A model generated the notes under the pieces. That model saw only the letters and a list, made by a program, of their open reading frames with translations, had not been told where the DNA came from and searched no databases. A program made the translations under genes and the position numbers. This document shows positions 1-7,132 of a stretch of 52,831 bases of DNA, one piece after another (position 1 is the first letter of the stretch; every line of letters starts with the position of its first letter). The stretch covers positions 1 to 52,831 of the forward strand of contig JALQYN010000033.1 of NCBI GenBank assembly GCA_023254055.1, written 5' to 3'. The DNA comes from Polaribacter sp. GTDB lineage: Bacteria; Bacteroidota; Bacteroidia; Flavobacteriales; Flavobacteriaceae.

Positions 1-921
1 TTTGGATATTTTATTCCTCCAACTTCTGAAGAACAAATTACTTGGCAGCCAAATACAGATTACAAAAAAGGAATGATCATCATTAAAGATGAAACCCTTT
101 ATGTTGCTGAAAAAAACGTAAAAACTTACTTAACTTTTACAGCTACTAATTGGAAAAAATATACAAAACACAATTATGCAACATTTAATAAGTACCATAC
201 CTGGACGGAGTATATCAATCGGTTAGCGTCTGTTCTTGCTGGGTTTTTCTTTCTTTTTTTAATCATTTCTGCATTTAAATACTGGAAAGAACATAAAGAA
301 ATAACCATCTTAGCATGGTTGGCTTTTTTCTTAATGTTGGTAGAAGCTTGGCTGGGTAAAATTGTGGTAGATTCAAATTTAAAGCCAACTATTATTACCA
401 TTCATATGGTAGGTGGTTTAATCATTATTGCGCTTTTATTACGTCTTCGTTTTATAACTTCTAACAAATCTTTTGGAGCAAATAAAGAAGATAACACTTA
501 TCGTTATAATTCTCTATTTAGTAAATTATTAATTATTTCTGCGGTTTTTAGTTTGATACAAATTGCAATGGGAACTCAAGTACGTCAATTTATTGATGAA
601 CAAGTAAAATTGTTTGGTTTTGAAAATAAAAATTACAGCTTGCTAAATCCGAGTTTTAAATTTTATTTCCACAGGTCGTTTACCATTGCTATTGTATTGA
701 TAAATTTTGCATTGTTTTATCTCAATCAAGTAAAAAACTTAGGATATACATTGGTAAACTGGGTGGTGTTTTTAATCTTTTTAGAAACTATTACTGGTAT
801 TTTAATGTACTATGCAGAATTTCCGATGGGAACACAAGCTACACATTTATTGGCTGGTGCTGTTCTATTTGGGTTGCAATTTTATTTGTGGTTACAGAGT
901 AGAAAGGTTGTTAAAACTTAA
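1..921 (+). CDS. ctaA: Heme A synthase (COX15/CtaA family), 5' end cut off by the window
   Basis: The reading frame is open from base 1 and ends with TAA at 919-921, so about 306 residues are visible and the true start lies upstream. The product converts heme O to heme A for the terminal oxidase in the inner membrane. Visible features are a periplasmic segment, the HTWTEYINR signature of the first internal repeat, hydrophobic helices, a heme-ligand-type histidine in TIIT-IHM, a second-half FYFHRSF segment, and TQATHLLAGA near the end. The first helix and the MTGSG-type motif of the family are missing because of the window edge. An internal ATG at 73 is not the start, because conserved family sequence continues upstream of it. 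The gene converges on gldD, 12 bp away. Confidence 0.9.
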   Translation, partial: FGYFIPPTSEEQITWQPNTDYKKGMIIIKDETLYVAEKNVKTYLTFTATNWKKYTKHNYATFNKYHTWTEYINRLASVLAGFFFLFLIISAFKYWKEHKEITILAWLAFFLMLVEAWLGKIVVDSNLKPTIITIHMVGGLIIIALLLRLRFITSNKSFGANKEDNTYRYNSLFSKLLIISAVFSLIQIAMGTQVRQFIDEQVKLFGFENKNYSLLNPSFKFYFHRSFTIAIVLINFALFYLNQVKNLGYTLVNWVVFLIFLETITGILMYYAEFPMGTQATHLLAGAVLFGLQFYLWLQSRKVVKT

Positions 922-933
922 TGGTTTTTGTCT

Positions 934-1488
934 TTATTTCTGCCATTCAAGTGTTTCTATCAAACGCATAATGTCTTTTTTAATATAAGCTACGGCTGGT
1001 AAAATAGAATCATAATTTGGTGTTGCATAAAAATACAAAGCTCCTTTTATAAAGTTGTTTGTGCTATCTGTTAAATGAAACTGAATTTGAGAAGCGGCAT
1101 TTCCAGAAATTTCTTGCATACTTCCAAAAACACGTGTTTCAAAGTTTTCGAAATTTTTTGTGGTAATTTCTTCTGCTTTAACCGCATGTTCATACACCAA
1201 TTTTTCAGACTCTACCAATAACTCCTTTAAGTTGTTTACAATAGGTCTGTAGGTAATATTTACGGTTGCTTTTAACTTGGGATATCTAATTTGTCGCCAA
1301 TACTTTGGTTGCTCAATTAGTTCTACATTCGAAGAAACCTCAAAGCTATAAGGCTTTGCAACAAGAACTTTTTTATAATTACTCGTTGGGTATTGTAAAC
1401 TTAAATACCCTTTTGGTTTTGGTAAAACATCTTCTTTGCAAGAAGAAAATAAAAATCCAACTAAAAAAAGGATGTAAAAATTACGCAT
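934..1488 (-). CDS. gldD: Gliding motility lipoprotein GldD
   Basis: Predicted lipoprotein of 184 residues with a hydrophobic leader and lipobox FSSC (Cys17). It matches the GldD family in length and in motifs such as GYLSLQYP near the N-terminus and a YRQI-type RYPKLKATVNITY segment. GldD is one of the Gld proteins required for gliding and type IX secretion in Flavobacterium johnsoniae, and its exact role is not settled. The start ATG at 1488 overlaps the end of gldE by 8 bp, so the two genes are probably translated together. The order ssb-gldE-gldD is the usual flavobacterial arrangement. Confidence 0.9.
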   Translation of the reverse strand: MRNFYILFLVGFLFSSCKEDVLPKPKGYLSLQYPTSNYKKVLVAKPYSFEVSSNVELIEQPKYWRQIRYPKLKATVNITYRPIVNNLKELLVESEKLVYEHAVKAEEITTKNFENFETRVFGSMQEISGNAASQIQFHLTDSTNNFIKGALYFYATPNYDSILPAVAYIKKDIMRLIETLEWQK

Positions 1489-2824
1489 GTAATCTAGTTA
1501 CTTTAACTTGTTTAATTCGTTTTCTGTCTAATGCTTCAACTGTAAACGAAAAATTATGGAAAATTATTTTCTCTCCTTTTCTTGGGAATTTCCCTGAGAT
1601 TTCTAAAATAAATCCAGCTAACGTTTCAGACTCTCCTTTTTCTTCCTCAAAAACAGCTTCATCATCAAGAGTTAGTACTTTACAGAAATCTTTAATCGTT
1701 GTTTTACCGTCAAACACATAATTATTTGCATCTAACTTAGAATAGGCTAAATCTTCATCATCAAACTCGTCATTAATATCCCCTACAATTTCTTCAATTA
1801 CATCTTCTAACGTTACAATTCCGCTTGTGCCACCATATTCATCAACCACAATGGCTAAATGATTTTTCTTTTCTTGAAACTCACTTAGTAAGTCGTCTAG
1901 TTTTTTATTTTCTGGAACGAAAAAAGGTTCCCGTAATAAACTTTGCCATTTAAATTTAGTTTTGTCTAAATGCTCTAGTAAATCTTTTGCGTATAAAACA
2001 CCTATGATATTATCTATAGACTCATGATACACTGGATTTCTAGAATAACCTCTCTTTACAATTTTTTCCAATACTTCTTTGTAGGCCTCTTCATCAGAAA
2101 TAGCAAAAATATCTATACGGGGTTTCATTATTTGAACCGTTTCTGTATTTCCGAAAGTGACAATTCCTTGTAGAATTTTCTTTTCTTCTTTTGTTGTTGT
2201 TTCGTCTGATGTAAGTTCTAAAGCTTGTGATAATTTTTCTACAGAAAAATTAGAGTTTTTACCTCCTAATCGTTTTTCTACAACCCCTGTTAAACGTATT
2301 AACGGCATACTAAAAACTGATAAAATTGTTCTTAGAATAAGTACTGGTTTTGCCATTGTTTCAGAAAAATTCAACGAGTTTCTAGATGCATATACTTTTG
2401 GTAAAACTTCTCCAAACAACAATATTAAAAAAGTAACCAAAATTACTTCAATCATAAACTTTATGATATAGCTTGAAATAGAAATTATACCCCACTCTAT
2501 AGAAAAATCTTTATCCCCAAAAAATTGCTCACTTAAACTAGCAAATATTAAAACAATAAGAATGTTTATAAAATTATTTGTTATTAATATGGTTGCCAGT
2601 AATTTTTTTGGTCTTTCTAATAACTTTACAACTAAACTATTTCCTTTGGTTTTTTCTGTTTGTTGGTCTAATTGTGTTTGGGAAAGTGAAAAAAAAGCAA
2701 TTTCTGATCCAGAAATTAAAGCAGAACAAATCAATAGAAATACTAATACTAAACTGTTAATTGTAATTAGTAAATCGAATTTTAATACGAATAATAAAAA
2801 TATACTTGCGGGTTCTGAGTCCAA
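1481..2824 (-). CDS. gldE: Gliding motility-associated protein GldE (CNNM / CBS / CorC-HlyC family)
   Basis: Membrane protein of 447 residues. The order is an N-terminal CNNM-type membrane domain (about 20-200, with SALISGSEIAFFSL), a pair of CBS domains (about 205-335, with VDEYGGTSGIVTLEDVIEEIVGD) and a C-terminal CorC/HlyC transporter-associated domain. The family resembles magnesium/cobalt efflux proteins; GldE is the flavobacterial version that works with GldD. The only start that fits is TTG at 2824. The frame upstream closes two codons earlier, and the N-terminus DSEPAS resembles that of GldE relatives. It follows ssb by 19 bp and overlaps gldD by 8 bp. Confidence 0.9.
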   Translation of the reverse strand: MDSEPASIFLLFVLKFDLLITINSLVLVFLLICSALISGSEIAFFSLSQTQLDQQTEKTKGNSLVVKLLERPKKLLATILITNNFINILIVLIFASLSEQFFGDKDFSIEWGIISISSYIIKFMIEVILVTFLILLFGEVLPKVYASRNSLNFSETMAKPVLILRTILSVFSMPLIRLTGVVEKRLGGKNSNFSVEKLSQALELTSDETTTKEEKKILQGIVTFGNTETVQIMKPRIDIFAISDEEAYKEVLEKIVKRGYSRNPVYHESIDNIIGVLYAKDLLEHLDKTKFKWQSLLREPFFVPENKKLDDLLSEFQEKKNHLAIVVDEYGGTSGIVTLEDVIEEIVGDINDEFDDEDLAYSKLDANNYVFDGKTTIKDFCKVLTLDDEAVFEEEKGESETLAGFILEISGKFPRKGEKIIFHNFSFTVEALDRKRIKQVKVTRLHA

Positions 2825-2843
2825 ATTTTAAAAGTTTAATTTT

Positions 2844-3263
2844 TTAAAATGGTAAATCGTCGTTTTCTTCAACTTGATTGGCTGGTGCTTCTGTTTTTTC
2901 TGTTGGAGCTTCCTGTTTTACCGTTTCTTTTTTAGTTGTTAAAAAAGTCATATCAACAACATGAATTTCTGTAGCATATCTTTTTTGACCATCTTGTTCC
3001 CATTGACGGGTTTTAAGTCTTCCTTCGCAATAAATTTTATCTCCTTTAGATAAATATTTTTCACAAATTTCTGCTAATTTGTTTCTAACAACAACATTGT
3101 GCCATTCTGTATTGGTCACTTTCTCGCCAGTCTGTTTATTTGTATATGTTTCGTTTGTAGCAATAGGGAAACGACCAATTGAGTTTCCGCCATCAAAATA
3201 ATGCATTTTAACCTCATCCCCTAAATGCCCAATAAGCATTACTTTATTTAATGTTCCTGCCAT
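2844..3263 (-). CDS. ssb: Single-stranded DNA-binding protein
   Basis: A 139-residue SSB. The OB-fold covers about residues 1-110 (GTLNKVMLIGHLG, TEWHNVV, KGDKIYCEGRLKTRQW), followed by a short acidic linker and the C-terminal tail DDLPF. That tail is the usual docking site for replication and repair partners. The start ATG at 3263 agrees with the family. It appears to head the minus-strand set ssb-gldE-gldD and has its own promoter-like site at 3332-3339, right at the stop of mutY. Confidence 0.95.
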   Translation of the reverse strand: MAGTLNKVMLIGHLGDEVKMHYFDGGNSIGRFPIATNETYTNKQTGEKVTNTEWHNVVVRNKLAEICEKYLSKGDKIYCEGRLKTRQWEQDGQKRYATEIHVVDMTFLTTKKETVKQEAPTEKTEAPANQVEENDDLPF

Positions 3264-3331
3264 GTTTTTGATATATTTTTTTCATTTGCTCTTTCAAAAA
3301 ATTGACAAGAACAAACAAACTGATTTATAAT

Positions 3332-3339
3332 CAAATGTA
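3332..3339 (-). promoter_or_regulatory. Probable -7 element (TACATTTG) for ssb
   Basis: Read on the minus strand this is TACATTTG, matching the Bacteroidota TAnnTTTG -7 consensus. It lies about 70 bp upstream of the ssb start and directly beside the mutY stop. No convincing TTTG -33 box was found at the right distance. Confidence 0.5.
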
Positions 3340-4374
3340 CTAAAAATATCCGTTTGAAGGATTGAAGTTTTCTAAAAAATTAGCGATTAAAATAGGCACT
3401 GGATATTTTTTTATAGAATTCCAACTTATTTGATTTTCGTGCAATACATCTTTCTTTACAATCCAAAATTTAGTGTATAAATGTTGATGAGAAAGCTTGT
3501 GAACTATTTCGTTTTCGTTAAACAGAACAATATTTTCATTTTCTGATATCTGTAGAGAAAGCTCTTCTTTCGAAATACCTTTTTCTGTTTCTATCAAAGG
3601 AAACTCGTACAATCCTTGCCAAATTCCTTTTCCTTTTCTTTCCGATAACATGGTTTTATTATCATCTGAAATAAAAACCAGGTAATTAAAGTACCTTTTT
3701 CTGATCTTTATTTTCTGATTTTTAACAGGCAATTGTGTAATTGTTTTCTTTGCCAACGCAATACAACTATCATTTAACGGACAGGTTTCACATAACGGAT
3801 TTTGCGGTTTGCAATGCAATGCTCCAAAATCCATGATAGCCTGATTATAGCTGCCAGGTTGTTTCGGATCAATTAATGTTTGTGCCAATTCTTTAAATTC
3901 TTTTATTCCTGCAGATGAATTTATTGGAGTTTTAATTCCGAAATACCGAGATAAAACCCGATAAACATTTCCATCTACAACAGCTTGTGATTCATCAAAA
4001 CAAATAGAAGAAATTGCTGATGCTGTGTAATCTCCAACCCCTTTTAGTTTTTTTATTTCTTCATATGTTGAAGGAAATTTTCCGTCCAATTCATTGGCAA
4101 TGTATTTCGCAGAATAATGTAAGTTTCTTGCTCTAGAATAATACCCTAAACCTTGCCAAAGCTTTAAAACCTTAGATTCACTAGCTTTTGCCAAATCAAA
4201 TACAGTTGGAAACTCTTTTGTAAACGTGATATAATAAGACAACCCTTGATGAACTCTGGTTTGTTGAAGCATTATTTCTGATAGCCAAATAAAATACGGA
4301 TTTTTGGTTTTTCGCCAAGGCAAATCTCTATCATTTTGTAAATACCAGTAAATTAATCTGTTAGAAAAGTCCAT
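3340..4374 (-). CDS. mutY: A/G-specific adenine glycosylase MutY
   Basis: Base-excision repair enzyme of 344 residues that removes adenine mispaired with 8-oxoguanine. The N-terminal helix-hairpin-helix glycosylase domain carries LSEIMLQQTRV (catalytic Glu region) and LKGVGDYTASAI, with the catalytic Asp in VVDGNVYRVL. The four-cysteine [4Fe-4S] loop is present with the spacing C-x6-C-x2-C-x5-C around residues 185-205. The C-terminal part is the NUDIX-like domain that recognises 8-oxoG (GIWQGLYEFPL). The ATG at 4374 fits the family. It is divergent from the HU gene. Confidence 0.95.
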   Translation of the reverse strand: MDFSNRLIYWYLQNDRDLPWRKTKNPYFIWLSEIMLQQTRVHQGLSYYITFTKEFPTVFDLAKASESKVLKLWQGLGYYSRARNLHYSAKYIANELDGKFPSTYEEIKKLKGVGDYTASAISSICFDESQAVVDGNVYRVLSRYFGIKTPINSSAGIKEFKELAQTLIDPKQPGSYNQAIMDFGALHCKPQNPLCETCPLNDSCIALAKKTITQLPVKNQKIKIRKRYFNYLVFISDDNKTMLSERKGKGIWQGLYEFPLIETEKGISKEELSLQISENENIVLFNENEIVHKLSHQHLYTKFWIVKKDVLHENQISWNSIKKYPVPILIANFLENFNPSNGYF

Positions 4375-4391
4375 TTTATAAATCGCTGCGG

Positions 4392-4399
4392 CAAAATTA
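4392..4399 (-). promoter_or_regulatory. Probable -7 element (TAATTTTG) for mutY
   Basis: The minus strand reads TAATTTTG, a TAnnTTTG match 18 bp upstream of the mutY ATG. The -33 region is not clear. It lies back to back with the HU promoter. Confidence 0.4.
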
Positions 4400-4435
4400 C
4401 ATCATAATATTCACATAATTTTAATGGATTAAGTT

Positions 4436-4464
4436 TTTGGAATAGATTAATTATCATATATTTG
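4436..4464 (+). promoter_or_regulatory. Promoter for the HU gene (TTTG-N17-TATATTTG)
   Basis: A TTTG -33 box at 4436-4439 and TATATTTG at 4457-4464 are separated by 17 bp, a good Bacteroidota sigma-A-type promoter. The expected transcript starts about 35 bp upstream of the HU ATG. Confidence 0.7.
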
Positions 4465-4504
4465 CACCCTCAAAATTATAAAACAAACATACAAATATAT
4501 TAAC

Positions 4505-4795
4505 ATGACGAAAGCAGATATCGTATCAAAAATTTCAGATAAATCTGGAATTGAAAAAGGGGATGTTTTAGAAACAGTTGAAGCATTTATGGAAGTGGTT
4601 AAAGACGCATTAGAGCAAGGAGATAATGTATATTTAAGAGGTTTTGGTAGCTTCATAATTAAAACTAGAGCTGAAAAAACTGGAAGAAATATTTCAAAAA
4701 ACACAACAATTAAAATCCCTTCACACAATATTCCGGCTTTTAAGCCTGCCAAAACTTTTACTGAAGGAGTAAAAAAGAACGTATTAGTAAAATAA
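4505..4795 (+). CDS. HU/IHF family DNA-binding protein
   Basis: Histone-like protein of 96 residues. The N-terminal helices begin MTKADIVSKISDKSGI, and the DNA-binding beta-arm region follows with LRGFGSF and the GRN signature typical of HU/IHF. These proteins bend and compact DNA. Its start at 4505 lies just after a good TAnnTTTG promoter. It is followed 50 bp later by a tiny basic gene and then RNase G, an arrangement common in Flavobacteriia. It cannot be assigned to HU-alpha, HU-beta or IHF from sequence alone. Confidence 0.92.
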   Translation: MTKADIVSKISDKSGIEKGDVLETVEAFMEVVKDALEQGDNVYLRGFGSFIIKTRAEKTGRNISKNTTIKIPSHNIPAFKPAKTFTEGVKKNVLVK

Positions 4796-4809
4796 TAAAA
4801 GTATTAATC

Positions 4810-4829
4810 TAAACCTTTTTTTAGGTTTA
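4810..4829 (+). other. Intergenic hairpin between HU and the small basic gene
   Basis: The 7-bp arms TAAACCT (4810-4816) and AGGTTTA (4823-4829) enclose a loop of six T. No T-run follows the right arm, so this is more likely an mRNA-stabilising or attenuating hairpin than a full terminator. Confidence 0.35.
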
Positions 4830-4845
4830 ATAAAAAGATCTAATT

Positions 4846-4935
4846 ATGCCAAGTGGTAAAAAAAGAAAGAGAGCAAAAATCTCTACACACAAACGTAAGA
4901 AAAGAGCTAGAGCAAACAGACATAAGAAAAAGTAA
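4846..4935 (+). CDS. 29-residue Lys/Arg-rich small protein, probably ribosome-associated
   Basis: The ATG at 4846 opens a 29-codon frame encoding MPSGKKRKRAKISTHKRKKR, a further six residues and the end HKKK-stop; well over half of the residues are Lys, Arg or His. Tiny proteins of this type occur between HU and RNase E/G genes in Flavobacteriia. Composition and size are those of a ribosomal protein. The Bacteroidota-specific protein bL38 seen in the F. johnsoniae ribosome structure is one candidate, but I cannot confirm identity from memory. A strong terminator starts inside its last codons, which supports it being a real gene and the end of a transcript. Confidence 0.75.
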   Translation: MPSGKKRKRAKISTHKRKKRARANRHKKK

Positions 4936-4952
4936 GCATTGCTTACTTTTTC
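4931..4952 (+). terminator. Rho-independent terminator after the small basic gene
   Basis: The perfect 7-bp arms AGTAAGC and GCTTACT enclose an ATT loop and are followed by TTTTCT. The left arm contains the stop codon of the small gene. Confidence 0.75.
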
Positions 4953-5080
4953 TGCATTTGCTTTAAAAAGCTTAACAACGTTCATTGACAAGAAGTTTAA
5001 ACACTTCATACAGGCAAAAAATCCTGTACTATTATTTAATCCATCTACACAATTATGTGTAGTATAAAACCAAATTCAGA

Positions 5081-6613
5081 ATGAAAACAGAATTAATTAT
5101 TCGTTCAAGTTCATCTGATATTGATTTTGCCTTACTAAGAGATGGTAGACTTATTGAATTAAATAAAGAGACTAACGATAATAAATTTTCTGTAGGCGAT
5201 ATTTTTATTGCCAAAATAGGAAAAGTATTGTCTGGCTTAAATGCTGCATTTGTAAACGTAGGTTATCCAAAAGATGGCTTTTTACATTATCATGATTTAG
5301 GCGCACAAGTTAACTCTTTATCAAAATTCCTTAAGAAAGTAAGCACAGGTAATTATAAAGAATTCACTTTAAAAAATTTCGGCTTTGAGAAAGATATACA
5401 CAAAGACGGAAACATTAATGATGTCCTTAAAACAGGACAAAACACATTAGTACAAATTGTAAAAGAACCAATTTCTACCAAAGGACCAAGAATTAGTTCT
5501 GAGCTATCTATAGCTGGTAGGTATTTAGTTTTAGTTCCTTTTTCTAATCGAGTTTCTGTATCTCAAAAAATTGCAGATCCAAAAGAAAAAGAACGTTTAA
5601 AAAGATTAGCCCAAAGTATTAAACCAAAAGGTTTTGGTGTGATACTAAGAACTGTTGCACAAGATAAAAAAGTAGCAGAGTTAGACAGGGATTTACAAAA
5701 CTCTTTAGACCGTTGGAAAGCTATGTGTAAAAGCATTGCGAATACAAATACTCCAACAAAAATATTGAGCGAGTTAAACAGAGCATCATCTATATTAAGA
5801 GATGTAATGAATGATTCTTTTACAAACATTATTACAAATGATGAGACTTTAGTTGTAGAAATTAAAGACTATTTACAAGAAATTTACCCAGAAAAGGTAG
5901 ATATTGTACATCTACACAAATCAAAAACTCCAATATTTGAGAAGTATGGTATAGAACGCCAAATAAAAACTTCTTTTGGTAAAACAGTATCTATGAGTAA
6001 AGGTGCATATTTGGTAATAGAACATACCGAAGCCTTACATGTTATAGATGTTAATAGTGGAAACAGATCTAATAAAGCAAATTCTCAAGAAGACACAGCT
6101 TTAGAAGTAAACATGATTGCTGCAAAAGAAATTGCAAGACAATTACAGTTACGTGATATGGGTGGAATTATTGTGGTTGATTTTATTGATATGCAAAGTG
6201 CAGAGAATAGACAAAAGCTCTATCAATACATGAAAGATGAAATGTCTTTTGATAGAACAAAGCACAAAATTTTACCACCAAGTAAATTTGGGTTGGTGCA
6301 AATAACTCGTCAAAGAGTAAGACCAGAATTAGAAATTAAAACTAGAGAGCCAAATCCGAATATAAACGGAGAAGTAGAAGCTCCTATTGTTTTAATTGAT
6401 AAAATAGAAATTGAGTTAGAAAGAATTATATCTAGTGGAAAAAACTACAAAAAGATTACGCTAAATGCGCATCCATTTGTAGCCGCTTACCTTACAAAAG
6501 GTGTTTCTTCTATTCGTTTTAAATGGTTTATTAAATACAAAAAGTGGATTGATATATTACCTAGAGATGCTTACCAATACTTACAATATAAATTTTATAA
6601 AAAAAGTAAGTAA
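5081..6613 (+). CDS. rng: Ribonuclease E/G family protein (RNase G-like)
   Basis: Endoribonuclease of 510 residues for rRNA and mRNA processing. An S1 RNA-binding domain covers about residues 35-125 (SVGDIFIAKIGKVLSGLNAAFVNVG...DGFLHYHD). The catalytic DNase I-like part has both metal-binding aspartates in VIDVNSGN and VVDFIDM. The CPxC zinc-link typical of the E. coli enzymes is not seen; the region after the catalytic part reads REPNPNINGEVEAP. The protein lacks a degradosome scaffold tail, so it is the RNase G size class. The start at 5081 matches the family. The 145 bp upstream hold only the terminator of the small gene and a weak hairpin around 5009-5028. Confidence 0.92.
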   Translation: MKTELIIRSSSSDIDFALLRDGRLIELNKETNDNKFSVGDIFIAKIGKVLSGLNAAFVNVGYPKDGFLHYHDLGAQVNSLSKFLKKVSTGNYKEFTLKNFGFEKDIHKDGNINDVLKTGQNTLVQIVKEPISTKGPRISSELSIAGRYLVLVPFSNRVSVSQKIADPKEKERLKRLAQSIKPKGFGVILRTVAQDKKVAELDRDLQNSLDRWKAMCKSIANTNTPTKILSELNRASSILRDVMNDSFTNIITNDETLVVEIKDYLQEIYPEKVDIVHLHKSKTPIFEKYGIERQIKTSFGKTVSMSKGAYLVIEHTEALHVIDVNSGNRSNKANSQEDTALEVNMIAAKEIARQLQLRDMGGIIVVDFIDMQSAENRQKLYQYMKDEMSFDRTKHKILPPSKFGLVQITRQRVRPELEIKTREPNPNINGEVEAPIVLIDKIEIELERIISSGKNYKKITLNAHPFVAAYLTKGVSSIRFKWFIKYKKWIDILPRDAYQYLQYKFYKKSK

Positions 6614-6631
6614 GGCATAACTTTTATCAAC

Positions 6632-6668
6632 AAAAAAACCGCATCATTTAAATGATGCGGTTTTTTTT
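6632..6668. terminator. Bidirectional terminator between rng and the YwqK-like gene
   Basis: A perfect 22-bp palindrome (6639-6660) is flanked by seven A on the left and eight T on the right, so either strand gives a hairpin followed by a U-run. It separates two convergent genes. Confidence 0.9.
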
Positions 6669-6688
6669 ATAATTTGTTGTACTGTCTT

Positions 6689-7042
6689 TTATTCTTTGTT
6701 GGATGCCAGTTTGGTATCTTCATTCCATTTTTTAAGACTGATTACTTTATTGTTGTTGTATGTAATTTCTTTTAATGAATTTTTGTTCCAAGCAAACCAT
6801 TTTCCTACTTTTTTTCCTGCATCATAATTTGCAATCATTGTTTTTTCTCCATCTTGATTGTAAGAAATCCATTGCCCCGTTAATTTTTTATCTTTAAAAA
6901 ATCCTTGTTCTTTAATAGAACCATCTTGATAATAATAGGTTGCTTTTACCATGTCTCCTGCTTTTTCATAGGTTGGCTCAACTTCTTGAGCATTGATATT
7001 TGCAATAACAAATAATACAATTAGGGTAAGTATTTTTTTCAT
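6689..7042 (-). CDS. Secreted YwqK/MORN-like repeat protein
   Basis: A 117-residue protein with a signal peptide (MKKILTLIVLFVIANINAQ). The body contains two to three short repeats of the form YYYQDGSIKEQGFFKDKKLTG, G-W-I-S-Y-N-Q-D-G and G-K-W-F-A-W-N, as in MORN/YwqK antitoxin-like families. A function is not established, and such proteins are common in Bacteroidota envelopes. I chose the ATG at 7042. A longer in-frame start at 7075 would lie inside the -7 promoter element and would hide the signal peptide. No toxin gene is adjacent. Confidence 0.7.
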   Translation of the reverse strand: MKKILTLIVLFVIANINAQEVEPTYEKAGDMVKATYYYQDGSIKEQGFFKDKKLTGQWISYNQDGEKTMIANYDAGKKVGKWFAWNKNSLKEITYNNNKVISLKKWNEDTKLASNKE

Positions 7043-7072
7043 GGTTTGTATATTTAATGTTAACGATATACA

Positions 7073-7103
7073 CAAATGTACTTATTTTTTAACAAATAAC
7101 AAA
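7073..7103 (-). promoter_or_regulatory. Promoter for the YwqK-like gene (TTTG-N19-TACATTTG)
   Basis: On the minus strand TTTG (7103-7100) and TACATTTG (7080-7073) are separated by 19 bp. The expected transcript start lies near 7066, which supports the gene start at 7042. Confidence 0.65.
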
Positions 7104-7132
7104 CGTTTACATAACATTAAATTAACATTGGG

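Noticed and set aside
6689-7042. YwqK-like gene as part of a toxin-antitoxin pair
   Set aside because: No toxin gene is adjacent, and the signal peptide points to an exported protein.
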